Part shown: in pieces, positions 16,352 through 23,723 of the stretch
How positions within the stretch are numbered: position 1 is the first letter of the stretch
How the letters are laid out: every line of letters begins with the position of its first letter
Assembly (NCBI GenBank): GCA_002347085.1
Contig: DDWW01000039.1
Location: 1-25,583, forward strand
Length of the DNA stretch: 25,583 bases
DNA from: Desulfobulbaceae bacterium UBA2276
GTDB lineage: Bacteria > Desulfobacterota > Desulfobulbia > Desulfobulbales > Desulfocapsaceae
Reading direction: 5' to 3'
Translations under genes and position numbers: made by a program
Notes under the pieces: model-generated
What the model saw: only the letters and a program-made list of their open reading frames with translations
Databases searched by the model: none
What the model was told of the DNA's origin: nothing

Positions 16352-16963
16352 TCACATTAAACCGGTAACAGCGGCAACAACTCCATGTCCTTCAAGCATG
16401 AGCAAAAGTTCACACAAGGGCAGTCCCACCACATTTGAATATGAGCCCTTAATTTCCTTGACCAAAAACGCCCCCTGACCCTGAATCCCGTAGGCGCCGG
16501 CCTTATCTAAAGGCTCACCCGTTGCCACATACGCTCGGGCCACTTGCTCAGAAAAGAGGCTGAAAACAACCCTGGTTGTCACCGACTGCACCGCAAGCAC
16601 ACCCTCCTGTTGACAGGCCAAACATATTCCTGTCTGCACCAGATGCTCTTTCCCGGAAAGTCGCATCAGCATAGCCACGGCAGCCTGGCTGTCTTCAGGC
16701 TTACCGAAGACAAATCCCGCAAGACTCACCTCTGTATCAGCGGCCACGATCCAGCTTTCAGGATAAAGCTCCATGACAGATCTGGCCTTCTCCTCCGCCA
16801 TACGCCTGACAAAGGATTGCGGAGTTTCGTCCGGCCACGCGACTTCATCAATGTCCGCAGAGTGGGCCCGATACTCCAGGCCAAGTTCCTGGAAATAGCG
16901 CAGCCTCCGAGGTGAAGCTGAGGCCAGCACCAAAGGCTTACAGGTCTGATATATTTGACGCAT
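16352..16963 (-). CDS. maf: Maf-family nucleoside triphosphate pyrophosphatase
   Basis: A 203-residue cytoplasmic house-cleaning enzyme that hydrolyses non-canonical or methylated NTPs, or dTTP/UTP, to monophosphates. It shows LASASPRR at the N-terminus, SADIDE, AADTEVSLAG, FGKPED, and the C-terminal TGEPLDKAGAYGIQGQGA and GSYSNVVGLPL motifs. The metal-site motif usually written GADT is AADT here, which keeps the Asp. The TGEPxDKAGAYGIQG form is closer to the YhdE (dTTP/UTP) branch than to YceF; this sub-assignment is from motif memory. It lies after fabL on the same strand, separated by a strong hairpin. Confidence 0.94.
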   Translation of the reverse strand: MRQIYQTCKPLVLASASPRRLRYFQELGLEYRAHSADIDEVAWPDETPQSFVRRMAEEKARSVMELYPESWIVAADTEVSLAGFVFGKPEDSQAAVAMLMRLSGKEHLVQTGICLACQQEGVLAVQSVTTRVVFSLFSEQVARAYVATGEPLDKAGAYGIQGQGAFLVKEIKGSYSNVVGLPLCELLLMLEGHGVVAAVTGLM

Positions 16964-16992
16964 CCTTGTGACTCAACAACGGAGTTTTAGTA

Positions 16993-17041
16993 CCTTACAG
17001 GTTATTTTCTTGTTTTCTTTACAAGAAAATAACCTGTAAGG
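16993..17041. repeat. perfect inverted repeat, 20-bp arms, between fabL and maf
   Basis: The arms at 16993-17012 and 17022-17041 are perfectly complementary around a 9-nt loop. The hairpin lies 57 nt past the fabL stop and 30 nt before the maf start. No T-run follows on either strand, so it may set the fabL/maf expression ratio by RNA processing or stability rather than by simple termination. Confidence 0.8.
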
Positions 17042-17097
17042 CACTTATCCCGTTCATCGGGGTTGATTTCAACAAGAAGGTTTTTCGGCAACCGCCC

Positions 17098-17850
17098 CTA
17101 CCCACGGATCGCATAGCCACCATCAACCGTAATAACCTGCCCCTGGATCATCGTCGCCAGCTGCGAGCAGAGGAACAAGGCAATATCAGCGACATCATCA
17201 GGGGTCGTGAGCCGTCCCAAGGGGGTACGTCGCAGGGCCGTCTCCAGAATCTCATCTCGATTGGGGAATTTTTTCAAGGCATCGGTATCGACCGCGCCGG
17301 CACTGATGGTGTTCACATTGATCCCTGCCGGCCCAAGCTCAACTGCCAAATGGCGCACCAGCGACTCAAGGGCCGCTTTAGAAGCTCCCACGGTGGTGTA
17401 ATTCTCAATGGCCCGAGTGGCACCCAAACTGGAAACCGCCAAAACCCTACTGCCCCGACTCATAAGCGGGAATCCCCTTTGCACCAAGGTCAGCAGAGCC
17501 CGAGCATTGATATCCATGGCCCAATCCCAGTGACGTTCAGTAAGCTCCATCACCGGCTTTAAGACCCCTGAGGCCGCATTGGAAATCAGGATATCCAGGG
17601 ATCCAAACTCCTTGGCAATAACCGCAAACATCGCCTCGACATCAGCCTCTTCCGCCACATTGGCCTTTACCAAGAGACAACGCCCACCATGTTTCTCAAT
17701 AACCGCCGCCGTCTCTTCGGCATCACGTTTATGGCGCACATAATTCACCACCAGATGGACCCCATTTTCGGCCAACCGAATAGCAATAGCCCTGCCAATG
17801 CCACGCGACCCACCAGTGACTAAGGCAACTTTCCCTTGTAAATCAAACAT
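17098..17850 (-). CDS. fabL: FabL-type enoyl-[ACP] reductase (NADPH)
   Basis: A short-chain dehydrogenase expected to catalyse the last reduction of fatty-acid elongation, in the cytoplasm. The 250 residues begin with the nucleotide-binding TGGSRGIG. The segments NAASGVLKPVMELTERHWDW, ENYTTVGASKAALESL and GAVDTDALKKFPNRDE closely match what I recall of Bacillus subtilis FabL. The catalytic pair is Tyr151 and Lys158 in the Y-x6-K spacing of enoyl reductases, not the YxxxK of FabG-type enzymes. FabL enzymes are generally triclosan-tolerant. It could be mis-annotated as FabG or glucose dehydrogenase; the Tyr spacing argues against that. It stands alone, not in a fab cluster. Confidence 0.88.
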   Translation of the reverse strand: MFDLQGKVALVTGGSRGIGRAIAIRLAENGVHLVVNYVRHKRDAEETAAVIEKHGGRCLLVKANVAEEADVEAMFAVIAKEFGSLDILISNAASGVLKPVMELTERHWDWAMDINARALLTLVQRGFPLMSRGSRVLAVSSLGATRAIENYTTVGASKAALESLVRHLAVELGPAGINVNTISAGAVDTDALKKFPNRDEILETALRRTPLGRLTTPDDVADIALFLCSQLATMIQGQVITVDGGYAIRG

Positions 17851-17999
17851 ATTCCAACCCTATGAAAAAAGTTAAGTATTTATCCACACGCCAGAACGTA
17901 CCTGCTCGGCGACCAAACCGGAGGCCACATTTTGCTTTTGCTCTCACATAGACTACCACACAATCGCAGATCGGCTCCCCTAAGCACAGAAGAGAAACC

Positions 18000-18014
18000 G
18001 GAGAGGACATCTCC
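18000..18014 (-). terminator. weak hairpin downstream of the DUF362 gene
   Basis: GGAGA, loop GGACA, TCTCC. On the minus strand it lies 29 nt beyond the DUF362 stop and is followed by the T/C-rich GGTTTCTCTTCT. The stem is short and no true T-run follows. The rest of 17851-18043 holds no gene. Confidence 0.25.
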
Positions 18015-18043
18015 TCATTACCGACCTCAATAAATCTACAAAG

Positions 18044-18994
18044 CTACTCTTTCCGATGCAAGGCAAGAATAACTCGTCGCAAAGAATTCAGGGCATATCG
18101 CCAGGGCCTGAATCGAACCGGACTCAAGATTTCAGGGGCCACAAAGCCGGAACCGAAGAAAGCCGACGGCACCAACAAGGGAAAATCAATCTCACCGAGG
18201 TACGTACCGGGCAAACCGCGCTCTTGAGCCGCTCGCCATAACGGACTGCCGGCAGCCGGAAGCTCAAGAAGGGCAAGCATGGCCGTATCAAGGGCCACCG
18301 CGCTTTTTGCCCCGGCCAGACAGTGTAAGGCAAGCATCTCCCCATGTACCGGCCCATGCTGGTGCATGGCCTCAATACCATCGGCAAGGGTAATATTTTT
18401 TGGCAACAATCCATGCAGATCCAAGATTATGCGAGCGAACTCAAGATGCGAATCGCCTTGAGAGGTGTAATTCCGCATGTGCAGCAAAGACTTTCGCACC
18501 CCTGTCACTATACCAAAAATATTTTTCACCGCCATACTTACATACATCTGATCGTGGGCCTTGATCTTGGGCAGATTGACCAAAAGGTCACAGTCAAGGG
18601 CCTCGGCAGCAATACCAATCGTTATTCCCGACCCCAAGCGTCTGCGCACGACTGACACGAATTCAACACGCTGAACATCCATTCCCCGCAGGGCCTGGGC
18701 AATCCCCTGCCGCTCCATCACATTCCTGGCGCTGCCAAAGGCTGGTGAATCCCCAATCGCCACCCGGCAACCATGATCAAGAAACCACGCGGCCGTCGCG
18801 GCAATAAATTCGGCATGGGTACAGGCAAGGGGCGGGGCCTTGGTGCTGATCAGATTCGGCTTGAGTAACACCCTGGCACCAGGCGACAGGTTCAATTCGC
18901 CAAGGTGCGGCATGACTCGCGCCAATGCCAACTGAAGAGACCTGCGACCATACCCCTGACAACGATCAAGACCAACAGAGAGAGATGCGACCAT
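18044..18994 (-). CDS. DUF362 domain protein without a ferredoxin tail
   Basis: A 316-residue protein of the DUF362 family. It shows the KPNLIS motif (VLLKPNLIS, about 42-50), a DSPAFGS segment and the family hallmark NLPKIKAHDQMYVSMAVKN followed by FG (about 139-160). Many DUF362 proteins carry a 4Fe-4S ferredoxin domain. This one has only scattered cysteines and no CxxCxxC pattern, so it is the single-domain form. The C-terminus ends in a basic, possibly amphipathic stretch (PWRYALNSLRRVILALHRKE). Function is unknown for this family. No clear ribosome site precedes the ATG at 18994. Confidence 0.85.
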   Translation of the reverse strand: MVASLSVGLDRCQGYGRRSLQLALARVMPHLGELNLSPGARVLLKPNLISTKAPPLACTHAEFIAATAAWFLDHGCRVAIGDSPAFGSARNVMERQGIAQALRGMDVQRVEFVSVVRRRLGSGITIGIAAEALDCDLLVNLPKIKAHDQMYVSMAVKNIFGIVTGVRKSLLHMRNYTSQGDSHLEFARIILDLHGLLPKNITLADGIEAMHQHGPVHGEMLALHCLAGAKSAVALDTAMLALLELPAAGSPLWRAAQERGLPGTYLGEIDFPLLVPSAFFGSGFVAPEILSPVRFRPWRYALNSLRRVILALHRKE

Positions 18995-19040
18995 AAGAAG
19001 GATAACAGAAAGGCAGAAAGAAACAGGAAGCCTGAAAATA

Positions 19041-19079
19041 GAAAAAGCCAGTCACACACAAGAGTGGACCGGCTTTTTC
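19041..19079 (-). terminator. terminator-like hairpin with no obvious upstream gene
   Basis: GAAAAAGCC-a-GTC pairs with GAC-c-GGCTTTTTC with one mismatch around a 13-nt loop. On the minus strand it ends GGCTTTTTCTATTTTC, a good terminator shape. The only things it could terminate leftward lie in the AT-rich gap (19080-19745), which suggests a small transcript there. Confidence 0.55.
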
Positions 19080-19303
19080 CAGGAGAGAAGAGATATCTTA
19101 CTTATTGCACATCCTGTGCCACTTGCATTAAAAACAATCTTATACAATAATATAGTACAGTTAGCGTTAATGACAATTTTCAAACACCTTCGCGACGCCC
19201 CTCAAAGTAAAGTTTTTTATACCTTCTAACACAAAATCGCGACCAAAAAATCGTATAATTCAAAGAATAACACTCAAAATCAACTGATTAACAAAACAAT
19301 TTT

Positions 19304-19474
19304 TTAAACCAGCCCAGCAAAATCCCCTGCTTGATCCATGAGTAAGTACACACCATCACCCTTTTCCCAGGTATTCTCAGAAAAAACTTCTTCATTTTTT
19401 TGTTGTTTTCTCTCACTTCTGATATGCTTTGAAAGCATTACCTCTTTTAGTCCCTGAGAAAAATTATTCCGCAT
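19304..19474 (-). CDS. possible small protein (56 aa), unrecognised
   Basis: An open frame of 56 codons from ATG 19474, embedded in about 75 stop-free codons in AT-rich DNA. The product is hydrophilic, beginning MRNNFSQGLKEVMLSKHIRS and ending YLLMDQAGDFAGLV. A second ATG at 19438 has AGAGGT just before it and would give 44 residues. The minus-strand terminator at 19041-19079 lies 225 nt downstream. No family is recognised. It may be a real small gene, a remnant of a longer one, or chance. Confidence 0.3.
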   Translation of the reverse strand: MRNNFSQGLKEVMLSKHIRSERKQQKNEEVFSENTWEKGDGVYLLMDQAGDFAGLV

Positions 19475-19700
19475 GTAGCTTTGCGTGTTATTTGTAAAAA
19501 ATCTTTCATAAGAGTACCTTAAAAAATCAGTTTTTTTTGTTCAAGATCAGGTAAGCGCAGACTCCGAGGCATGCGAAAAATTTTACCGCAGGCATATAGT
19601 TGATATTCCGAGGACAAAATTCTGAGCATAACGCCGAGTTTGAGCAAAAAGACCATTTTTCAAGGCACCCATAAAGGTGTTCCTCTCGTTTATCGGGGTT

Positions 19701-19724
19701 AGGGGCGCGATACTCCCCTTTTTT
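19701..19724 (+). terminator. terminator-like hairpin in the kinase leader
   Basis: AGGGG, 9-nt loop, CCCCT, then a run of six T (19719-19724), ending only 21 nt before the chosen kinase ATG. A second GGGG (19695-19698) can compete for the same CCCC. If transcription starts upstream, this could act as an attenuator. If instead the in-frame GTG at 19677 is the start, the bases are coding. Confidence 0.4.
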
Positions 19725-19745
19725 ATTACGCGAAAGAATCAACAC

Positions 19746-22067
19746 ATGACACCCAGCCCTGGTTTTAGCAGATTTATCTACAACACCATCCGCAGCTTGT
19801 ATCCATATGGCCCTCAGATCCAGGTGGCAGCTCTTGCGGCGGCCCTTCTGGAAACGGCCATATTATGGCAGCAACTCCCCTTACACCTTCTGCTTTCATG
19901 GATATGCTGCCAGTTCCTCATCACCTTTTTTTATATTTTTTCAATTACACTTGCCCGAAAGTCCAGGCAATCAAGTCAGCCCGGCAAATCCGGCGACGAC
20001 AGTAGCCTGGTCAAGATTGCCTCATTAAAGGTAAGCTCCTCGTATCGCCTCCTGTTTGTCATCTATCTGCTCCACGCTCTCTCCTGGGGAGGCAGTATTT
20101 TATTTATTGGCAAGAGCACCTTGCTCATCTATGCCATACATACCATGTTTCTCTATGGCATCTGTGTCCTTTTCACTACTCATCTCGCTGCCATCCCAAC
20201 GGCGGCGTACTGTTTTTTCGTTCTCACCCTCTCGCCACTCCTTTACACCCTCTTTTTCAAGGCCCCGGCCTCCATGGCCCCGTTTGCCCATTGCCTGCTG
20301 GCATTCACGGCCTTATTGGCCTATCTCATCTATCTCCAATCCAAGGCCCTCCATACCTCCATCCACAAAAACCTTCACAATCAACGCCTTGTCCCCGCTC
20401 TCAGGGAGCAGCTCAAACAATGCACGGCAGCTCATTCAGAAACTTCTTCAGCTCTCGACACCCTGAACGATCACAATCAGCAATTACTCAAATTCTCCGA
20501 CCAGCTAACGGCAGACGCGTTGGCCCGCAATGAAGCTATCTGGGATGCGATTCTTACGATCACCGACCAGACCCATCTCCAGAATAGCTGGCAGAATTGC
20601 TTCAGCGGCAAGCTCGCCAGTCTTTGCCAACCCTTGGAAACCGACCGAATCTACATCGTCGAGGCAGACAAAAATGACAGCGAGGCCTCCTCTTTCCCCA
20701 AAGACAAATACCAGGCGACCCTTGACCATAGTTGGATATTTAGCAATCCTCGCTGTGTCGAGATTCTCAAGACCGGAGCTATTATCCATAATCAGTCACC
20801 CCAGGTATCGGAACTGGAGCAAGAAACTCTGGAGGAACTTGGCATCAAAACCTTTCTCGATATCCCCATTATCTTAAAGGATGAACTCTGGGGCATCATC
20901 GGCATGGACCGGCTGACCACCGCGGCCCCTTTTACCACCCAGCAAATCAACGGCCTGCGACACATCGCTAATATCCTGGCTATGACCATCCGCAACCAAC
21001 AGGACCGCTCGGAGCGCGATCGTTTAGTAACAGTTATCGAACAATCAAGTGACTGCATCCTCATCACCAACCCCGCGGGCCAGATCCTCTATGCCAATCC
21101 AGCCTGTGAATCCATCACCGGCTATGCGCAACCAGAGATTATCGGCACCCATATCAAAGGCCTCTATTCTGAAGCACTCCTGGACAGCACTATCTGGGAT
21201 CAGATCATAAAAGCCATGAAAAATGGCGAAAAATGGCAGGGACAATTTGCCAACCTGCGCAAAGATCACTCCCGGTATGAAGAAGAAATGCTGGTCTCTC
21301 CCGCGCATGACCATAAGGGCGGGATAACAAATCAGGTGATCATCAAACGAAACATCACCGAGAAGAAACGCCTGGAATCGATTGTCGAGGCCGCAAACCT
21401 CATGGATAATATCGGCTTCATTTTTTCGAGCATTCGTCACGAACTGGGCAATCCCATCAATTCGATCAAGGTCTCGCTCTCAGTTCTCGATTCAAACCTG
21501 GAGATCTATGACAAAAATGACATCAAGCGTTTTATCGGCCGCAGCCTTACTGATATCGGCCGCGTTGAATATCTGCTCAAAACGCTTAAAAATTTCAGCA
21601 TATTTGAACGCCCAATCATCGAAAAAACAGACATGACGGCCCTGCTGAGCAAATTCATCACCTTAGTGGCCACCGAGCTCCACCAAAAAAACATCCTGCT
21701 TACCGCCAATATCCCCAAAGAACCAAGATTCGGGCTGATCGACCCCCGCGCCTTCCAACAAGTCCTGCTCAACCTGATTGCCAATGCCGCCGACGCCCTG
21801 AACGATAGCCCGCAAAAGACCATCTCGCTCTCCATGCTCATGAAGGAAAATGGCCAAATCAATATTATTATTGGCGACAATGGCTGCGGCATCAGTAACG
21901 AGGAACAGGCCAATCTGTTCAAACCTTTTTTTACCACGAAGCCGCACGGAACAGGACTGGGACTGGTGATCGTCAAGAAGATGCTTATCAAAATGAACTG
22001 CTCTATCCATATCCACAGTAAAAACAATTCAGGGACCAAGGTTCTTATTGTTATTCCCGGCCCATGA
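19746..22067 (+). CDS. membrane histidine kinase with GAF and PAS domains
   Basis: A 773-residue inner-membrane kinase. About six membrane helices occupy residues 20-205, followed by a short coiled coil, a GAF domain (about 260-415) and a PAS domain (about 420-545). The dimerisation helix has its phospho-acceptor His565 in RHELGNPINS. The ATP-binding domain shows the N box NLIANAADAL, DNGCGI and GTGLGL. All key kinase motifs are present. ATG 19746 has only a weak ribosome site; an in-frame GTG at 19677 would add 23 residues that include the T-rich hairpin, so it is less likely. The likely partner is the response regulator 358 bp downstream. The signal is unknown. Confidence 0.92.
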   Translation: MTPSPGFSRFIYNTIRSLYPYGPQIQVAALAAALLETAILWQQLPLHLLLSWICCQFLITFFYIFSITLARKSRQSSQPGKSGDDSSLVKIASLKVSSSYRLLFVIYLLHALSWGGSILFIGKSTLLIYAIHTMFLYGICVLFTTHLAAIPTAAYCFFVLTLSPLLYTLFFKAPASMAPFAHCLLAFTALLAYLIYLQSKALHTSIHKNLHNQRLVPALREQLKQCTAAHSETSSALDTLNDHNQQLLKFSDQLTADALARNEAIWDAILTITDQTHLQNSWQNCFSGKLASLCQPLETDRIYIVEADKNDSEASSFPKDKYQATLDHSWIFSNPRCVEILKTGAIIHNQSPQVSELEQETLEELGIKTFLDIPIILKDELWGIIGMDRLTTAAPFTTQQINGLRHIANILAMTIRNQQDRSERDRLVTVIEQSSDCILITNPAGQILYANPACESITGYAQPEIIGTHIKGLYSEALLDSTIWDQIIKAMKNGEKWQGQFANLRKDHSRYEEEMLVSPAHDHKGGITNQVIIKRNITEKKRLESIVEAANLMDNIGFIFSSIRHELGNPINSIKVSLSVLDSNLEIYDKNDIKRFIGRSLTDIGRVEYLLKTLKNFSIFERPIIEKTDMTALLSKFITLVATELHQKNILLTANIPKEPRFGLIDPRAFQQVLLNLIANAADALNDSPQKTISLSMLMKENGQINIIIGDNGCGISNEEQANLFKPFFTTKPHGTGLGLVIVKKMLIKMNCSIHIHSKNNSGTKVLIVIPGP

Positions 22068-22278
22068 CAGCTTTTTCTGGACATGGGCGAGTTGCACATG
22101 GTACAAGGAAAATATTAAAGTAGCGTTAGTTTGGCCTGTTACGCTGGATAGTTAGGAGCAGTTCCTGGATATTTTTTCTCTTTTTACCTGTCTCGTAACG
22201 ACTCCTTATGGTGTTCCGTCCATCCAAGTGGTCATGTTCTTTATTTGCAACGGATTAGTTATACTTATTCCAAAAAGC

Positions 22279-22380
22279 ATTCAAATTGACACCGAGCAGG
22301 CAAGCGAGCGGCGACGAGGAAGTACGAACTAGTACGGTCAGGAGCCGCATAGTGCAGCCGACATAGGTGCCGGCTTGAAT
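22279..22380 (+). ncRNA. candidate structured RNA element upstream of the response regulator
   Basis: Nested complementary segments: ATTCAA (22279-22284)/TTGAAT (22375-22380), CACC (22290-22293)/GGTG (22366-22369), GCGGC (22308-22312)/GCCGC (22344-22348) and GTAC (22322-22325)/GTAC (22332-22335). The order and nesting give one long arm with internal loops. It resembles no riboswitch class I can name; the GEMM c-di-GMP consensus is absent. It may instead be a dispersed palindromic repeat. Confidence 0.4.
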
Positions 22381-22398
22381 ACAAACTGGAATTACAAC

Positions 22399-22412
22399 CC
22401 GGCAGAAGCCGG
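22399..22412 (+). promoter_or_regulatory. hairpin directly upstream of the response regulator ribosome site
   Basis: CCGGC, loop AGAA, GCCGG ends 3 nt before the ribosome site GGGAG (22416-22420), which lies 5 nt before ATG 22426. Its GCCGGC (22408-22413) can also pair with a second GCCGGC at 22369-22374, offering an alternative fold. Confidence 0.5.
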
Positions 22413-22425
22413 CATGGGAGCCTCT

Positions 22426-23625
22426 ATGAATACCGTTCTTGTTGTTGACGATGATGAAAGCTTTTTGCTCAGCCTGATCGAGGGATTCAAATCCTACGAG
22501 GATCAATTTGGTATCATTACCGCCAATAACGGCGAAGAGGCGGTTGCGGTCCTGGATAAAGAAGACATCCATCTGGTCCTCACCGATCTGAAAATGCCGA
22601 AAATGGATGGCTTTGCCCTGGTCGCCCATCTCAGTGCCCACCACCCTGAAATTCCGGTCATTGTCATGACCGCCTTCGGCACTCCTGATATGGAAGAGAC
22701 CCTGAAAGAGAAAGGCGCCTTTCAATACATAGAAAAGCCTATTGATTTCAACCTGTTGGTCACCAAGATCCTGAAAGGGCTTGAGGGCCGCTCCAAAGGA
22801 TTTATCACCGGGGTTTCCTTAGGATCATTTCTTCAGTTACTGGAATTAGACAAAAAGACATGCACCCTCACCATCCGTTCGGGAAAGAATCAGGGCACCA
22901 TGTACTTCAAAAACGGCGACCTCATGGATGCCGATACCGACGGACTCTCGGGTACCGAGGCCGCTTTTGAGATCATCAGTTGGAAAAACGTAGAGATTAT
23001 ATTGACCAACTCCTGTGATGTTGCTGAACAAAAAATTCCTGAATCTCTTGGGTTTATCCTCCTGGAAGGAAGCAGGAGAGAGGACGAAGGAGACATGTCG
23101 CCCTCCAGCCCAACTACCCAAACTGGAAACGCTGCCCCTCTCGACCCCATAGACTTATCCAGCATTGACTTGGGGCTGGATGATTTTCTCCATGAGGCAG
23201 AGGAAGCTCCACCTCAACCAGCAGCCGAGGCCGTGACAGAAAAACCAGCCGCCACTATCGCCGCCTCCTCAATGCACGCATCCAATCCCGTTCTGAAACA
23301 ATTCATCACCATGCTGGAGGCAATGCCTGAAATCAACAGCTCTATTTTGGTTTCCAAGGATGGAAATATAATCCACAGCGCCCAAACCAATAGTGAGCAA
23401 CTGGCTAACTTTATCACCTATCTCTCAGTTGTCAGCGAGCAACTGCAAATGGCCATGGGAGCAGGTGACCGGCAATACACCCTGATCAGCCTGAACATGG
23501 GCGCCAAACTTCTTGTTATATGCGGTAAAGAAGTCGTGGCTGGTTTGGAGATTGGCAACACCGTCATCCCCGGACCTATCGCTGCCGGATTACGACCGGT
23601 GTTAAGCAGGATCAGCCTGCAATAG
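22426..23625 (+). CDS. response regulator: REC, PATAN (DUF4388), Roadblock/LC7
   Basis: A 399-residue cytoplasmic regulator. The receiver domain (1-120) has the acidic cluster DDD (8-10), phospho-acceptor Asp54 (LTDLKMPKMDG), MTAF and the conserved Lys in EKPI. A PATAN/DUF4388 domain follows (about 125-225: GSFLQLLEL, GTMYFKNGDLMDA). After a P/A/E-rich linker (about 230-285) comes a C-terminal Roadblock/LC7-like domain (about 287-399). It has no DNA-binding domain, so output is by protein contact. Start chosen at ATG 22426, which has GGGAG at 5-nt spacing; in-frame ATG 22414 is the alternative. Roadblock domains in bacteria often regulate MglA-type GTPases, but no GTPase is encoded in this window. 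Confidence 0.9.
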   Translation: MNTVLVVDDDESFLLSLIEGFKSYEDQFGIITANNGEEAVAVLDKEDIHLVLTDLKMPKMDGFALVAHLSAHHPEIPVIVMTAFGTPDMEETLKEKGAFQYIEKPIDFNLLVTKILKGLEGRSKGFITGVSLGSFLQLLELDKKTCTLTIRSGKNQGTMYFKNGDLMDADTDGLSGTEAAFEIISWKNVEIILTNSCDVAEQKIPESLGFILLEGSRREDEGDMSPSSPTTQTGNAAPLDPIDLSSIDLGLDDFLHEAEEAPPQPAAEAVTEKPAATIAASSMHASNPVLKQFITMLEAMPEINSSILVSKDGNIIHSAQTNSEQLANFITYLSVVSEQLQMAMGAGDRQYTLISLNMGAKLLVICGKEVVAGLEIGNTVIPGPIAAGLRPVLSRISLQ

Positions 23626-23723
23626 AATAACAGAGAGCAACGAACAGGCTTGTTGTAATCCACTGCCTGGTCACGATAAACTTATAATTCAAGTGGAACA
23701 CCGACCATAAAAGGAAATGCGCC

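Larger units (their letters stand above)
18995..19745. other. AT-rich 751-bp intergenic region
   Basis: A divergent gap, visibly more AT-rich than its flanks. It contains a minus-strand terminator-like hairpin (19041-19079), a possible small minus-strand ORF (19304-19474), a perfect ATGCTTT/AAAGCAT hairpin (19424-19438), and a GC-richer block at about 19540-19730. The last ends in a terminator-like hairpin just before the kinase start. The block around 19545-19640 (with TCCGAGGCATGCG and ACCGCAGGCATAT) has the look of a dispersed repeat, but no second copy is in this window. Confidence 0.5.
22068..22425 (+). other. 358-bp leader between kinase and response regulator
   Basis: No gene seen. 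It holds a small inverted repeat (AGCGT 22122-22126 / ACGCT 22141-22145), then AT-rich sequence, then the structured element 22279-22380 and a hairpin just before the regulator's ribosome site. Its length argues that the regulator has its own promoter or RNA-level control. Confidence 0.5.

Noticed and set aside
19455..19500. CACGCAAAGC on the minus strand, reminiscent of the c-di-GMP (GEMM) riboswitch core
   Set aside because: The other conserved segments of the GEMM-I consensus and its paired stems are missing around it.
19527..19745. A 72-codon Cys-containing open frame on the minus strand upstream of the kinase
   Set aside because: It begins at a GTG without a ribosome site, reads through the terminator-like hairpin, and follows the possible dispersed-repeat block; it looks non-coding.
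22480..22500. A tRNA T-loop-like GATTCAAATCC
   Set aside because: It lies in frame inside the receiver domain and no cloverleaf can be built around it.
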